Assembly: GCA_015066875.1 (NCBI GenBank)
Contig: SVNM01000015.1
Coordinates: forward strand, 1-40,503
DNA length: 40,503 bases
Reading direction: 5' to 3'
Source: Ruminococcus sp.
GTDB taxonomy: Bacteria > Bacillota > Clostridia > Oscillospirales > Ruminococcaceae
Shown: positions 33,919 through 40,503 of the stretch, one piece after another
How the letters are laid out: each line of letters starts with the position of its first letter
Numbering within the stretch: position 1 is the stretch's first letter
Translations under genes and position numbers: made by a program
The notes under the pieces: model-generated
Databases searched by the model: none
What the model was told of the DNA's origin: nothing
Seen by the model: the letters and a program-made list of their open reading frames with translations, nothing else

Positions 33919-35106
33919 TTATCCTATTATATATGATGTGTAGCCGTATTCGGACAATACCTCCATAGCGTCAAGAAGCGACGCGGTATCCTTGTTTGCT
34001 CCCGAAAAGCGTACTGCTATGTTATAATCGCCCAGTCTGTGCTGGATAAGTCCGATTATCTTTGATGCATTTTCAGCGTCTGTTCCTGTGAATTCATACA
34101 CTGTGCCTACCGACTCAACCGCATTTCCCATTTCAGTAAAGTCAATATTCAGTATAAGAGTGTTTACATCAAGAAGCATGGGCTGTATTACTTCATAATT
34201 GCCAAGAAGAAGGTCTACCGCAGATACCTCAAGCATTGTTGCGGTATTTCCCTCTATCATTGTGTTATACATCATATTCACCAGCGAGGTGAGTCCCAGA
34301 TAGCGCTCTCCGCTGTTGACCTCGTCCCCAAGAAGAGCTAAGTCGCTTTCACGGAAGGGCGGGAATATAACATCTGTACATACTGCCTTGTCAAAATCGG
34401 CAGAAGCTATCTCATAGGCTATTTCGCCCAGATACTCCTTTGTAGAGTCCGCAAAGGGAGATACCCAGGGTTTTCCGCCGTTTTCCACGCTGTTGTCTAT
34501 CCAGCGTGAGCCGTCATCTGTTGTTCTGTAGCCTGCTTCGGGATATGTCTGCGGAAGTATATTGTCGTCAAGCAGACTGATAGACGCTGTGGGTCTGTAG
34601 CCTGCGCTTCTGATTTCATATGTTATCTCAGACAAAGTAAGCTGAGACTGAACTGCCCCACACATCTGAGCTTCATAAACTCCGCTTGCATAGTAGATTT
34701 CTCCACCGCTGACCTTAAGGGGTACGGTGATATATTCTATTCCCACTGCTTCGGGAACATTCTCAAGGGATGCTCTGAGCGATGATACTCCCGCAAGATC
34801 AGACGGCTTAAGAGTATATGAGGTATAAAGCTCTGCGTTTTTATTCTCTAAAACAGGCATTGTGGAAGCTGTCTGACCTGTACTTCCCTCTTCGGGGATA
34901 TTCTCTGTCACAGAGCTTACATCGCTGTCGCCCTGCTTCTTTGAATAGTTAAGCAGAGGCTCTGCCACGCTGTAGCCCAGAAAGCACAGACCGCCCACCA
35001 GCAATACTGTAAGCGCTCCTGAAAAGAATTTACCAACGGGAGTCTTACCGTAAAAATTCTTTTCCTTTGTTTTGTAGATTTTCCTTCCTTTATTCTTGAA
35101 TTTCAT
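33919..35106 (-). CDS. Membrane-anchored DUF4015 glycoside-hydrolase-like protein
   Basis: 395 residues. A basic cytoplasmic N-terminus (MKFKNKGRKIYKTKEK), one membrane helix at about 30-48, an Ser/Glu-rich linker to about 85, then an extracellular TIM-barrel-like domain. The barrel shows ITVPLKVSGGEIYYAS, PTASISLLDDN and PWVSPFADSTKEYLGEIAYEIASADFDKAVCTDVIFPPF, which correspond to the DUF4015 putative glycosyl hydrolase pattern (PWLNPY...Y...IAxExxxLGFDEIxFDYxRFP). Here the usual FDYIRFP is CTDVIFPPF, keeping one Asp. It lies 38 nt after the rnfA-like gene and in the same operon direction. The substrate is unknown; a cell-wall glycan would fit the location. Confidence 0.8.
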   Translation of the reverse strand: MKFKNKGRKIYKTKEKNFYGKTPVGKFFSGALTVLLVGGLCFLGYSVAEPLLNYSKKQGDSDVSSVTENIPEEGSTGQTASTMPVLENKNAELYTSYTLKPSDLAGVSSLRASLENVPEAVGIEYITVPLKVSGGEIYYASGVYEAQMCGAVQSQLTLSEITYEIRSAGYRPTASISLLDDNILPQTYPEAGYRTTDDGSRWIDNSVENGGKPWVSPFADSTKEYLGEIAYEIASADFDKAVCTDVIFPPFRESDLALLGDEVNSGERYLGLTSLVNMMYNTMIEGNTATMLEVSAVDLLLGNYEVIQPMLLDVNTLILNIDFTEMGNAVESVGTVYEFTGTDAENASKIIGLIQHRLGDYNIAVRFSGANKDTASLLDAMEVLSEYGYTSYIIG

Positions 35107-35144
35107 TTTCTTCTCCCTGTTTTATGGCGCTGTTCTTTTTATCT

Positions 35145-35717
35145 CTATTTAAGCGAATAGACTGCCATTGATATTATTCCCAGATATATCAGCATTGCGG
35201 GAAAGCCTCTGAACGAGCCCGGTACTGATGAGGAGTTAAGCCTCTTGTATGCGACTGTAAGAATCATTGCCGCAATAATAAATCCTATTCCGGCTTCAAA
35301 GCCGAAAATCAGATATTCAGATAATGTAAATTCTTTTCCCTGTATAGCCTCGTTCTGTGTTATGGTAAAAAGTGTTCCCATTACCGCACAGTTATAGGCT
35401 GAAAGGTGAATGTATTTTTTTGATGTGTCAAAATGCTTTCTTCCCACAAGATAAAGAACTGCAAGAGAAAGTATGTAGATTATTCCCACCGCAAGAGTGT
35501 AGAAAAGCAGTGTGAATTTTTCAAATCTGCCGTCTGTTACGGAATTCACCAGATATGCACACACCGAGCCTGCTGTCGTAAACAGCGTTATTACCGTTGC
35601 TGTGCCGATAAGATTCTTTCTGCTTCCCGATGCTATGAACAGCGTACTTGTTCCAAGTGCGTTTACAAGTATAAGATTAATTGCAAGTATCCCTATTATT
35701 TCACTGACAAGAAACAT
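35145..35717 (-). CDS. rnfA: RnfA/NqrE-like membrane subunit lacking one cluster Cys
   Basis: 190 residues from ATG 35717 (GAGGGG 9 nt upstream; GTG 35726 is an alternative), with six membrane helices. It has the Rnf/Nqr fold: INLILVNALGTSTLFIASGSRKN near the N-terminus, HLSAYNCAVMGTLF in the middle and VPGSFRGFPAMLIYLGIISMA at the end. In true RnfA/NqrE the first block reads LG(I/M)C(P/T)FL, where Cys binds the iron-sulphur centre in the membrane. Here it is LGTSTLF, so Cys is replaced by Ser24. The second Cys (Cys110, in NCAVMG) is kept. The start overlaps the rnfE-like gene by 17 nt. Called RnfA by family; a redox role is doubtful. Confidence 0.85.
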   Translation of the reverse strand: MFLVSEIIGILAINLILVNALGTSTLFIASGSRKNLIGTATVITLFTTAGSVCAYLVNSVTDGRFEKFTLLFYTLAVGIIYILSLAVLYLVGRKHFDTSKKYIHLSAYNCAVMGTLFTITQNEAIQGKEFTLSEYLIFGFEAGIGFIIAAMILTVAYKRLNSSSVPGSFRGFPAMLIYLGIISMAVYSLK

Positions 35718-36339
35718 CTGCTTCACCCCTCGGTTCGTTTTTTGCTTTTTCTGTTACAGAGCGTATCTTCCTGTATATTCCGCAGAGTATTCCAAGGAAG
35801 ATAAATCCGCCGAACGGACTTGATATTCCCGATATGAGAAGCTCCATATCCACCATACGGTTGTTGATTGTTCCGTAGGCAAGAAGCTCTCTCACAAAGC
35901 CTGTTACAAGCATTACAGCGTCAAATCCGAGTATATAGAACACAAGCGACGCTGTCATCTTCATTTTCTTCATACGGAAGAATTTGACCTCGGTCTGATG
36001 AACTATCAGCGAGTTTACTGCTATAAGGGGGAAATATATTCCCACACGCTCGATTACCGAAGGGAAAAGCCCTTCAGCTAGCATTCTTACAGGTATGTAC
36101 ACAAGTGATGAAATTACTGCGTATGTTATAACTCTTACTGTGTAGGGAATTTTTTTCGGTACAAATGAGCTTATCAGCACCGAGAAAAATGTTATCAGCG
36201 AAAATGCGTATATAAGCGCTATGGAATTTTTCACTGTATCTCCGCAGATTATTACGGGAGATATTACCATACAGGCGGATAATACCGTATTATCCCCAAG
36301 AAGTCCCGAAAGCACCGATGTCGGACGATTATTCTTCAT
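35701..36339 (-). CDS. rnfE: RnfE/NqrD-like membrane subunit lacking both cluster Cys
   Basis: 212 residues, six membrane helices. Rnf/Nqr features: DNTVLSACMVISPVIICGD at the first helix, YFPLIAVNSLIVHQTEVKF in the middle, and the conserved VRELLAYGTI followed by PFGGFIFLGILCGIYRKI. In RnfE/NqrD the first block is N-P-x(6)-GxCxxLAVT and the second NCxxxGRAEAFA. Here the first Cys aligns with Ser27 and the second with Ser110, and GRAEAFA has become HQTEVKF. Both iron-sulphur ligands of this subunit are thus missing. GGAGGTGAA precedes the ATG, which overlaps the rnfD-like gene by 11 nt. Confidence 0.83.
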   Translation of the reverse strand: MKNNRPTSVLSGLLGDNTVLSACMVISPVIICGDTVKNSIALIYAFSLITFFSVLISSFVPKKIPYTVRVITYAVISSLVYIPVRMLAEGLFPSVIERVGIYFPLIAVNSLIVHQTEVKFFRMKKMKMTASLVFYILGFDAVMLVTGFVRELLAYGTINNRMVDMELLISGISSPFGGFIFLGILCGIYRKIRSVTEKAKNEPRGEADVSCQ

Positions 36340-37612
36340 TTCCGTTCACCTCCGGCTCTTCTTCAAAGACTTCTGCGGTATCCTCTGCAGAATATTCTGA
36401 ATTCTCCTCTTCATACTCATCAAAAGAGGTCTCAGTCTCTTCTACGTCCATAAGCTCTTCAGAGGTCACGCAGGGATCTTCTGTCTTTAATTCGACGTTC
36501 TCGCAGGTCTCATCTGCATTTTCCTCCTCGGAAAGCTCTTCTTCCTCAGTCAGACCGCCCTCTGCTATTGCTGATATTTCAGCAATTGCAGTTTCGGTTA
36601 TCTCATCGGCTGTCTGCTCTTCAGGCTGAGCTTCCTGTACAGGAGCGATCTCCTCCCCGTCTGACGGCTGTGAAGCCTCTTCCTGTACGTGAGCGTCTGC
36701 ATCTGCTATTCTCTTTTCAAGATTTTTCATTCCAAGAGCTACAGGTGTGAACAATACGGACATTATGATCATTACGTTTTCCTGTCCTGTTGTAATCAGC
36801 ACCACGTATGACGCAAATGCTATGAACAGGCCATAGAAAAATGCAAGATAATTTCTCTCAGGAGCTATTCTTGTGTCGGATATTATGTAAACCGATGCAA
36901 AAAGCACCATATTTGTAGATAATACGTACTTCAGCGACTGCATTGCATCTCCGCTGAGGGGACATATTATGCACATTATCACTGTACCCGCAATTACTCC
37001 CGTAAATGCTCCGAAAGATATGTCACGTCTGAAAAGAAGCACCACTGCGCTTACCGCAAGAAGAAGTATGCACATTCCTCCCATAGGTCCCGCAAGGTTT
37101 CCCATAAGTATTTCAAAGTCAGACGCTGACAATATTCCTGTTGTATTCAGAGTGTATGAAGCAGAATGTACAAGCTCTGCCGACTCACTCATCAGGTCAA
37201 TTCTGCTATAGGGCTGTGAATATGAAAGAAGCTCCTTGCCCCACGATGTAAGCACAAAAATGTATGCCACCGCTACGGGCGAGAATATCATATTATGCCT
37301 TCCGCCAAAAATATTCTTCGCTATTATCACTGCCACAAGACAGGCAATCGCGGGAATTCTGAAATCAATTACCGCAGGCATCATCAGTGCAATGAGAAGT
37401 CCGTCTGATATACAGCTCAGGTCATCTGCCGTAAATCTGCGCTTCATCATTCTCAGTGACACAAGCTCTGCAACAAGAGATACTGCCATACACACTACAG
37501 CAAGAAGCAGTGCTCTTGCTCCGTAGCCAAAAACCGCCATAAGCTCAAGAGCTGTCAGCGTTATCATCACATCAAGCCATATCAGGCGCTGTGTTTTCGC
37601 TTTTTTCTGCAT
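36329..37612 (-). CDS. rnfD: RnfD/NqrB-like membrane subunit with long acidic tail
   Basis: 427 residues. Residues 1-295 carry about nine helices with the RnfD pattern: LSCISDGLLIALMMPAVIDF, AKNIFGGRHNMIFSPVAVAY, MGNLAGPMGGMCILLLAVSAVVLLF and YIISDTRIAPERNYLAFFYG. In RnfD, a Thr in an (S/T)xAT motif before LGNxGG carries covalent FMN. The matching place (about 153-165) reads TLNTTGILSASD, so the canonical motif is not evident. Residues 300-427 are a very acidic Glu/Asp-rich tail with no hydrophobic segment, absent from ordinary RnfD. The start codon shares one base with the rpe stop (TGATG). No rnfB, rnfC or rnfG gene is adjacent on either side. Confidence 0.85.
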   Translation of the reverse strand: MQKKAKTQRLIWLDVMITLTALELMAVFGYGARALLLAVVCMAVSLVAELVSLRMMKRRFTADDLSCISDGLLIALMMPAVIDFRIPAIACLVAVIIAKNIFGGRHNMIFSPVAVAYIFVLTSWGKELLSYSQPYSRIDLMSESAELVHSASYTLNTTGILSASDFEILMGNLAGPMGGMCILLLAVSAVVLLFRRDISFGAFTGVIAGTVIMCIICPLSGDAMQSLKYVLSTNMVLFASVYIISDTRIAPERNYLAFFYGLFIAFASYVVLITTGQENVMIIMSVLFTPVALGMKNLEKRIADADAHVQEEASQPSDGEEIAPVQEAQPEEQTADEITETAIAEISAIAEGGLTEEEELSEEENADETCENVELKTEDPCVTSEELMDVEETETSFDEYEEENSEYSAEDTAEVFEEEPEVNGNEE

Positions 37613-38265
37613 CAGTTATTTTCCTTTAATTTTTCCGCAGATTTTTTCATATCTGCTGATTTGAACAGGTAGCTTCCCGAAACAAGGATATTTGCTCCCG
37701 CTGATTTTACAAAGGGGGCAGTTTCAGAGTCTATTCCGCCGTCTACCTGTATATCTGTGCTGAGTCCGAGCTCAGTTGCCTTATTGCGGATAAGTCTTAC
37801 TTTTTCCACCATATCATGCATAAAGCTCTGTCCGCCGAAGCCGGGCTCTACCGTCATAACAAGCACCATATCCACCAGCGGAAGATACTCATAAACTGCC
37901 TCTGCAGGAGTCGCGGGCTTTACTGATATAGCTGTCTTTACGCCTGTTTCACGTATAGCACGGATTGTATCAGCCGTATCGCTTTCGCTTTCCAGGTGAA
38001 AGGTAATAATGTCTGCTCCGCTTTCAGCAAAGCGCTTTACGTATTTCAGAGGATCTGTTATCATCAGATGCACGTCAAGAGTCATATCAGTTATACCGTC
38101 AATAGCTGAAAGTATGGGAAGTCCATAGCTTATATTCGGCACAAAAACTCCGTCCATTACATCAAAATGAAGCATATCTATTCCACTTGCTTCAAGACGT
38201 CTTACCTCTTTCTCAAGATTAAGCATATCCGCACTGAGTATTGACGCCGAAACCAGATTTTTCAT
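37612..38265 (-). CDS. rpe: Ribulose-phosphate 3-epimerase
   Basis: Interconverts ribulose 5-phosphate and xylulose 5-phosphate in the pentose phosphate pathway. 217 residues, a TIM barrel. Motifs: SASILSADMLNLEKEV, the metal-site block DMLHFDVMDGVFVPNISYG, DVHLMITDP, LVMTVEPGFGGQSFMHDM and QVDGGIDSETAP. The ATG at 38265 was chosen over the upstream frame to 38310 because it gives the family-typical MKNLVSASIL. It is the first gene of the run containing the Rnf-like trio and overlaps it by one base. Confidence 0.97.
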   Translation of the reverse strand: MKNLVSASILSADMLNLEKEVRRLEASGIDMLHFDVMDGVFVPNISYGLPILSAIDGITDMTLDVHLMITDPLKYVKRFAESGADIITFHLESESDTADTIRAIRETGVKTAISVKPATPAEAVYEYLPLVDMVLVMTVEPGFGGQSFMHDMVEKVRLIRNKATELGLSTDIQVDGGIDSETAPFVKSAGANILVSGSYLFKSADMKKSAEKLKENN

Positions 38266-38328
38266 ATTATCACTTCTTCCGTTTTTTTGGATTCTGTACA
38301 TTGCCTGCACAAAACCTCACACACTTTT

Positions 38329-38357
38329 ATTATATAATATTTCTTTCAAACCGTCAA
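38329..38357 (-). promoter_or_regulatory. Promoter of the rpe-rnf-like operon
   Basis: On the minus strand TTGACG (38352-38357), 17 bp, TATAAT (38329-38334). Confidence 0.82.
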
Positions 38358-38391
38358 TATACTTACCGCATTTTTCTTCTCTTTTTTTCAT

Positions 38392-38420
38392 TTGACATCA
38401 TTTGTTTATTTTGTTATAAT
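38392..38420 (+). promoter_or_regulatory. Consensus promoter of the NUDIX gene
   Basis: TTGACA (38392-38397), 17 bp, TATAAT (38415-38420): perfect consensus, divergent from the rpe promoter. Confidence 0.88.
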
Positions 38421-38450
38421 TATTGTAGATTTTCTAAGGAGGCTCTTGCT

Positions 38451-38909
38451 ATGAGTAACAGATTTTTTGCCGTCTGCGGTGCCGTTTTTATTGATAATAA
38501 GGTTATGCTTGTGCGTCACACTTACGGTAAAGCCAAGGACAGAATTCTTCTTCCGGGCGGTTATGTGAAGGAAGGTGAGCTTCCTACAGACGCCATTGCA
38601 CGTGAGATTTTTGAGGAAACCTCTGTCAGAGCCTGTGCGGATTCTGTTATCTGTATCCAGTTCAAGGGCGACCAGTGGTGCGTGGTGTTCCGTATGAATT
38701 ACATAGAGGGTACTCCCGTTTCCGATAACCACGAAAACAGCGAGGTGCTTCTGCTTCCCGTTGAAGAGGCTGTAAAGCGTCCCGACCTGACAAATATGAG
38801 CCGTGCTATACTTAATTCCATTATTTCCGATAAGGGAAATAAGCTGGAAAAAGGCAGTTACAACTCTATTACTCTCGCCCCCGGAAGCTTTGAAATCTTC
38901 GGAATTTAA
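38451..38909 (+). CDS. NUDIX hydrolase
   Basis: 152 residues; hydrolyses some nucleoside diphosphate derivative in the cytoplasm. The NUDIX box is PGGYVKEGELPTDAIAREIFEETSV (about 44-68), with Gly, the first Glu and REIFEE all in place; the last position G of EExGU is Ser. The N-terminal FAVCGAVFIDNKVMLVRH is the typical first strand pair. The substrate cannot be told. AAGGAGG lies 8 nt before the ATG; the longer frame starting at 38241 covers the promoter and is not real. Confidence 0.9.
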   Translation: MSNRFFAVCGAVFIDNKVMLVRHTYGKAKDRILLPGGYVKEGELPTDAIAREIFEETSVRACADSVICIQFKGDQWCVVFRMNYIEGTPVSDNHENSEVLLLPVEEAVKRPDLTNMSRAILNSIISDKGNKLEKGSYNSITLAPGSFEIFGI

Positions 38910-38936
38910 TTTTTTTGAAAAAATTTACGAAAACCC

Positions 38937-38965
38937 TTTACAAAGCTCGTTTTATGTGTTATAAT
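38937..38965 (+). promoter_or_regulatory. Promoter of rpsO
   Basis: TTTACA (38937-38942), 17 bp, TATAAT (38960-38965). Confidence 0.82.
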
Positions 38966-39061
38966 GTATTCACTGTGCACTTGGATAGGGGCTTGTCCTC
39001 GACGCATTTGTCACTCACCCCTTTCTATGTCAGCAGAATATTTTTTTAAGAGGTGCTTTCA
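38966..39061 (+). promoter_or_regulatory. Structured rpsO leader, possible S15 autoregulatory site
   Basis: About 90 nt of leader. ATAG-GGG near 38986-38993 can pair with CCC...CTAT near 39018-39028 with a small bulge, enclosing the stretch with TTGTCCTCGACGC. Ribosomal S15 often represses its own mRNA through such leader structures; no specific known class was matched. AGAGGTG is the Shine-Dalgarno. Confidence 0.45.
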
Positions 39062-39328
39062 ATGTTACTGAAAGAAGAAAAAACAGCCGTTATTGAGGCT
39101 AACAAGACTCACGAGAATGACACAGGTTCACCTGAGGTTCAGGTAGCTATTCTTACAAGAAGAATCAACGACCTTACTGCTCATCTCAAGATCCACAAGA
39201 ACGATCACCACTCAAGAAGAGGTCTTCTTAAGATGGTTGGTCACAGACGTAACCTTCTTAACTATCTCAAGAAGAAGGATATCAACAGATATCGTGCAGT
39301 TATCGAAAAGCTCGGTATCCGTAAGTAA
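39062..39328 (+). CDS. rpsO: 30S ribosomal protein S15
   Basis: 88 residues. S15 binds the central domain of 16S rRNA early in assembly and bridges to the 50S subunit. The sequence runs [29 protein letters not shown], then [41 protein letters not shown], the family signature. ATG 39062 was chosen over GTG 39053, which lies in the Shine-Dalgarno. pnp follows, as in most bacteria. Confidence 0.98.
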   Translation: MLLKEEKTAVIEANKTHENDTGSPEVQVAILTRRINDLTAHLKIHKNDHHSRRGLLKMVGHRRNLLNYLKKKDINRYRAVIEKLGIRK

Positions 39329-39344
39329 TCGCTATTTTTACTCG

Positions 39345-39374
39345 AAGGCAGACGGGTTTTTTCCCTTCTGCCTT
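39345..39374 (+). terminator. Hairpin after rpsO
   Basis: AAGGCAGA (39345-39352) / TCTGCCTT (39367-39374) with an inner GGG/CCC, but only a weak T-run afterwards. Likely a partial terminator that lets some transcription reach pnp. Confidence 0.65.
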
Positions 39375-39396
39375 TAAGTCTAAATAAGAAACATCA

Positions 39397-39482
39397 GCAG
39401 TGTGGGCTTTTAGCATTAAACTGTGATTCATACGCTCTTTTTTTCTTGCGTCTGCGTCAGAGTTTATTGCTAAAGCCACTGC
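39397..39482 (+). promoter_or_regulatory. Long imperfect rod hairpin in the pnp leader
   Basis: GCAGTG (39397-39402) pairs with CACTGC (39477-39482). After a small bulge GCTTTTAGCA (39406-39415) pairs with TGCTAAAGC (39468-39476), one base bulged. Past a T/T mismatch TAAACT (39417-39422) pairs with AGTTTA (39461-39466). An apical ACGC/GCGT follows. In all about 25 base pairs, ending 27 nt before the pnp ATG. This resembles the RNase III-cleaved stem through which E. coli PNPase controls its own message. Confidence 0.7.
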
Positions 39483-39509
39483 AAAAAAAATTTACAGGAG
39501 GCATTTTTT

Positions 39510-40503
39510 ATGTTTGAAAATTACAGAACTTTTGAAACTACTTATGCCGGCAGAAAGCTCGTTGTTGAAACAGGTAAGACCTGTGGTCTTTCAAACGGCT
39601 CTTGCTGGGTAAGATACGGCGAAACTGTCGTTATGGCTAACGTTACTGCAAGCGCTAAGCCCCGTGAAGGCGTTGACTTCTTCCCTCTCTCTGTTGATTA
39701 TGAGGAGAGACTCTACTCTGTAGGAAGAATTCCCGGCTCATTCACTAAGCGTGAGGGTAAGCCCTCTGAAAAGGCTATCCTTACTTCAAGATGCGTTGAC
39801 AGACCTATCCGTCCGCTCTTCCCTAAGGATATGAGAAACGACGTTTCCGTTGTTATGACTGTTCTTTCTGTTGAGCCCGACAACGCTCCCGAAATTGCAG
39901 GTATGATCGCTACTTCTATCGCAATCTCTATTTCAGATATCCCCTGGAACGGTCCTATCGCAGGTATCAACGTTGGTCTCGTTGACGGCGAAATCGTCCT
40001 CAACCCCACTCTTGAGCAGAGAGCTAAGACTGACCTCGTTCTTACTGTTGCAGGTACTGCTGAAAAGATCGTTATGATCGAGGCAGGCGCTAATGAGGTT
40101 CCCGAGGATACTATGCTCGACGCTATCCTTAAGGGACACGAGGAAATCAAGAAGATGGTTGCCTTCATCAACGAAATCAGAGCTGAGATCGGCAAGCCTA
40201 AGTTTGAATTTGAGTCTCAGGAAGTTGATCACGATATGTTCGACGCTATCGAGGCTTTCGCTTCAGACCGCGTTAAGATTGCTCTTGATACTGACGACAA
40301 GACTGTACGTGATGCAAGACTTGCTCCCATTATTGACGATATCCACGCTAAATTCGATGAGGTTTATCCTGAGCAGATCGCTATGATCGACGAGTGCATC
40401 TACAAGCTTCAGAAGAAGATCGTTCGTGCCTGGCTTTACGAGGGCAAGCGTGTTGACGGCAGAGGCATCGACGAAATTCGTCCCCTTGCTGCTGAAGATC
40501 GGA
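39510..40503 (+). CDS. pnp: Polynucleotide phosphorylase, N-terminal part
   Basis: Phosphorolytic 3'-5' exoribonuclease and degradosome partner. About 331 residues are visible; the rest lies past base 40503. The first RNase PH-like domain opens FETTYAGRKLVVETGKTCGLSNGSCWVRYGETVVMANVTAS, with DFFPLSVDYEERLYSVGRIPGSFTKREGKPSEKAIL and SRCVDRPIRPLFPKDMRNDV. This is followed by the all-helical linker (EIKKMVAFINEIRAEIG...) and the start of the second domain (VDGRGIDEIRPL). CAGGAGG lies 9 nt before the ATG. The leader carries a long hairpin. Confidence 0.97.
   Translation, partial: MFENYRTFETTYAGRKLVVETGKTCGLSNGSCWVRYGETVVMANVTASAKPREGVDFFPLSVDYEERLYSVGRIPGSFTKREGKPSEKAILTSRCVDRPIRPLFPKDMRNDVSVVMTVLSVEPDNAPEIAGMIATSIAISISDIPWNGPIAGINVGLVDGEIVLNPTLEQRAKTDLVLTVAGTAEKIVMIEAGANEVPEDTMLDAILKGHEEIKKMVAFINEIRAEIGKPKFEFESQEVDHDMFDAIEAFASDRVKIALDTDDKTVRDARLAPIIDDIHAKFDEVYPEQIAMIDECIYKLQKKIVRAWLYEGKRVDGRGIDEIRPLAAEDR

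Noticed and set aside
36318-36629. Ser-rich plus-strand frame opposite the rnfD tail
   Set aside because: GAA/GAG-rich codons read in reverse give TCT/TTC-type Ser/Phe codons; there is no ribosome site.

Overview
The window is a stretch of low-to-mid GC Firmicutes chromosome, most likely from a Ruminococcus or a close relative in the Oscillospiraceae. Support: a secreted protein with a dockerin module, a SpoIIM sporulation protein, a folate ECF substrate gene behind a tetrahydrofolate riboswitch, the hprK-murB-rapZ-whiA-dnaE-pfkA order, an HU gene followed by a Lys/Ala-rich protein, and near-consensus TTGACA-17-TATAAT promoters. No tRNA, rRNA, insertion sequence, prophage or CRISPR array was found.

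Layout. 1-1726 (minus): aroF-tyrA aromatic amino acid genes. 1782-5547 (plus): a serine beta-lactamase-like hydrolase, a signal-less amidase whose start codon lies in a terminator-like hairpin, and glyA. 5566-8532 (plus): five poorly known genes, including two small membrane proteins, a lipoprotein carrying a SecD-P1-like domain, and a PH-like membrane protein. 8592-9863: rarA. 9871-10576 (minus): about 670 nt with promoter and terminator but no normal gene; it carries a roughly 50-nt periodic series of Shine-Dalgarno/AUG minicistrons. 10677-17319: a dockerin-bearing DUF4353 protein divergent from a VTC-domain, DUF4956 and DUF4353-lipoprotein operon; both promoters carry the same duplicated TTAAGA box at the same distance from the -10. 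17411-17729: an independent small RNA candidate with a C-rich loop. 17766-22023: RHH-clpB, then HU and DUF6465. 22026-25380 (minus): DUF624, spoIIM, a frameshifted proC, and folT with its riboswitch. 25410-33846 (minus): pfkA, dnaE, whiA, rapZ, murB, hprK. 33919-38357 (minus): rpe followed by a three-gene Rnf-like membrane module (D, E, A) and a DUF4015 glycoside-hydrolase-like protein. 38392-40503 (plus): NUDIX, rpsO, pnp (cut by the window end).

Most genes are housekeeping. The less ordinary parts are: (a) the Rnf-like D-E-A trio, which lacks rnfB, rnfC and rnfG and has lost three of the four Cys ligands of the RnfA/RnfE iron-sulphur site, so it may be a redox-inactive paralogue; (b) the minicistron-array transcript next to rarA; (c) the co-regulated DUF4353/VTC/DUF4956 surface system; and (d) several RNA control elements: the THF riboswitch with a visible SD-sequestering stem, the pnp leader rod, the hairpin over the amidase start, and the small RNA with triple 10-bp repeats upstream. 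All function calls come from reading the sequence; no database search was run.
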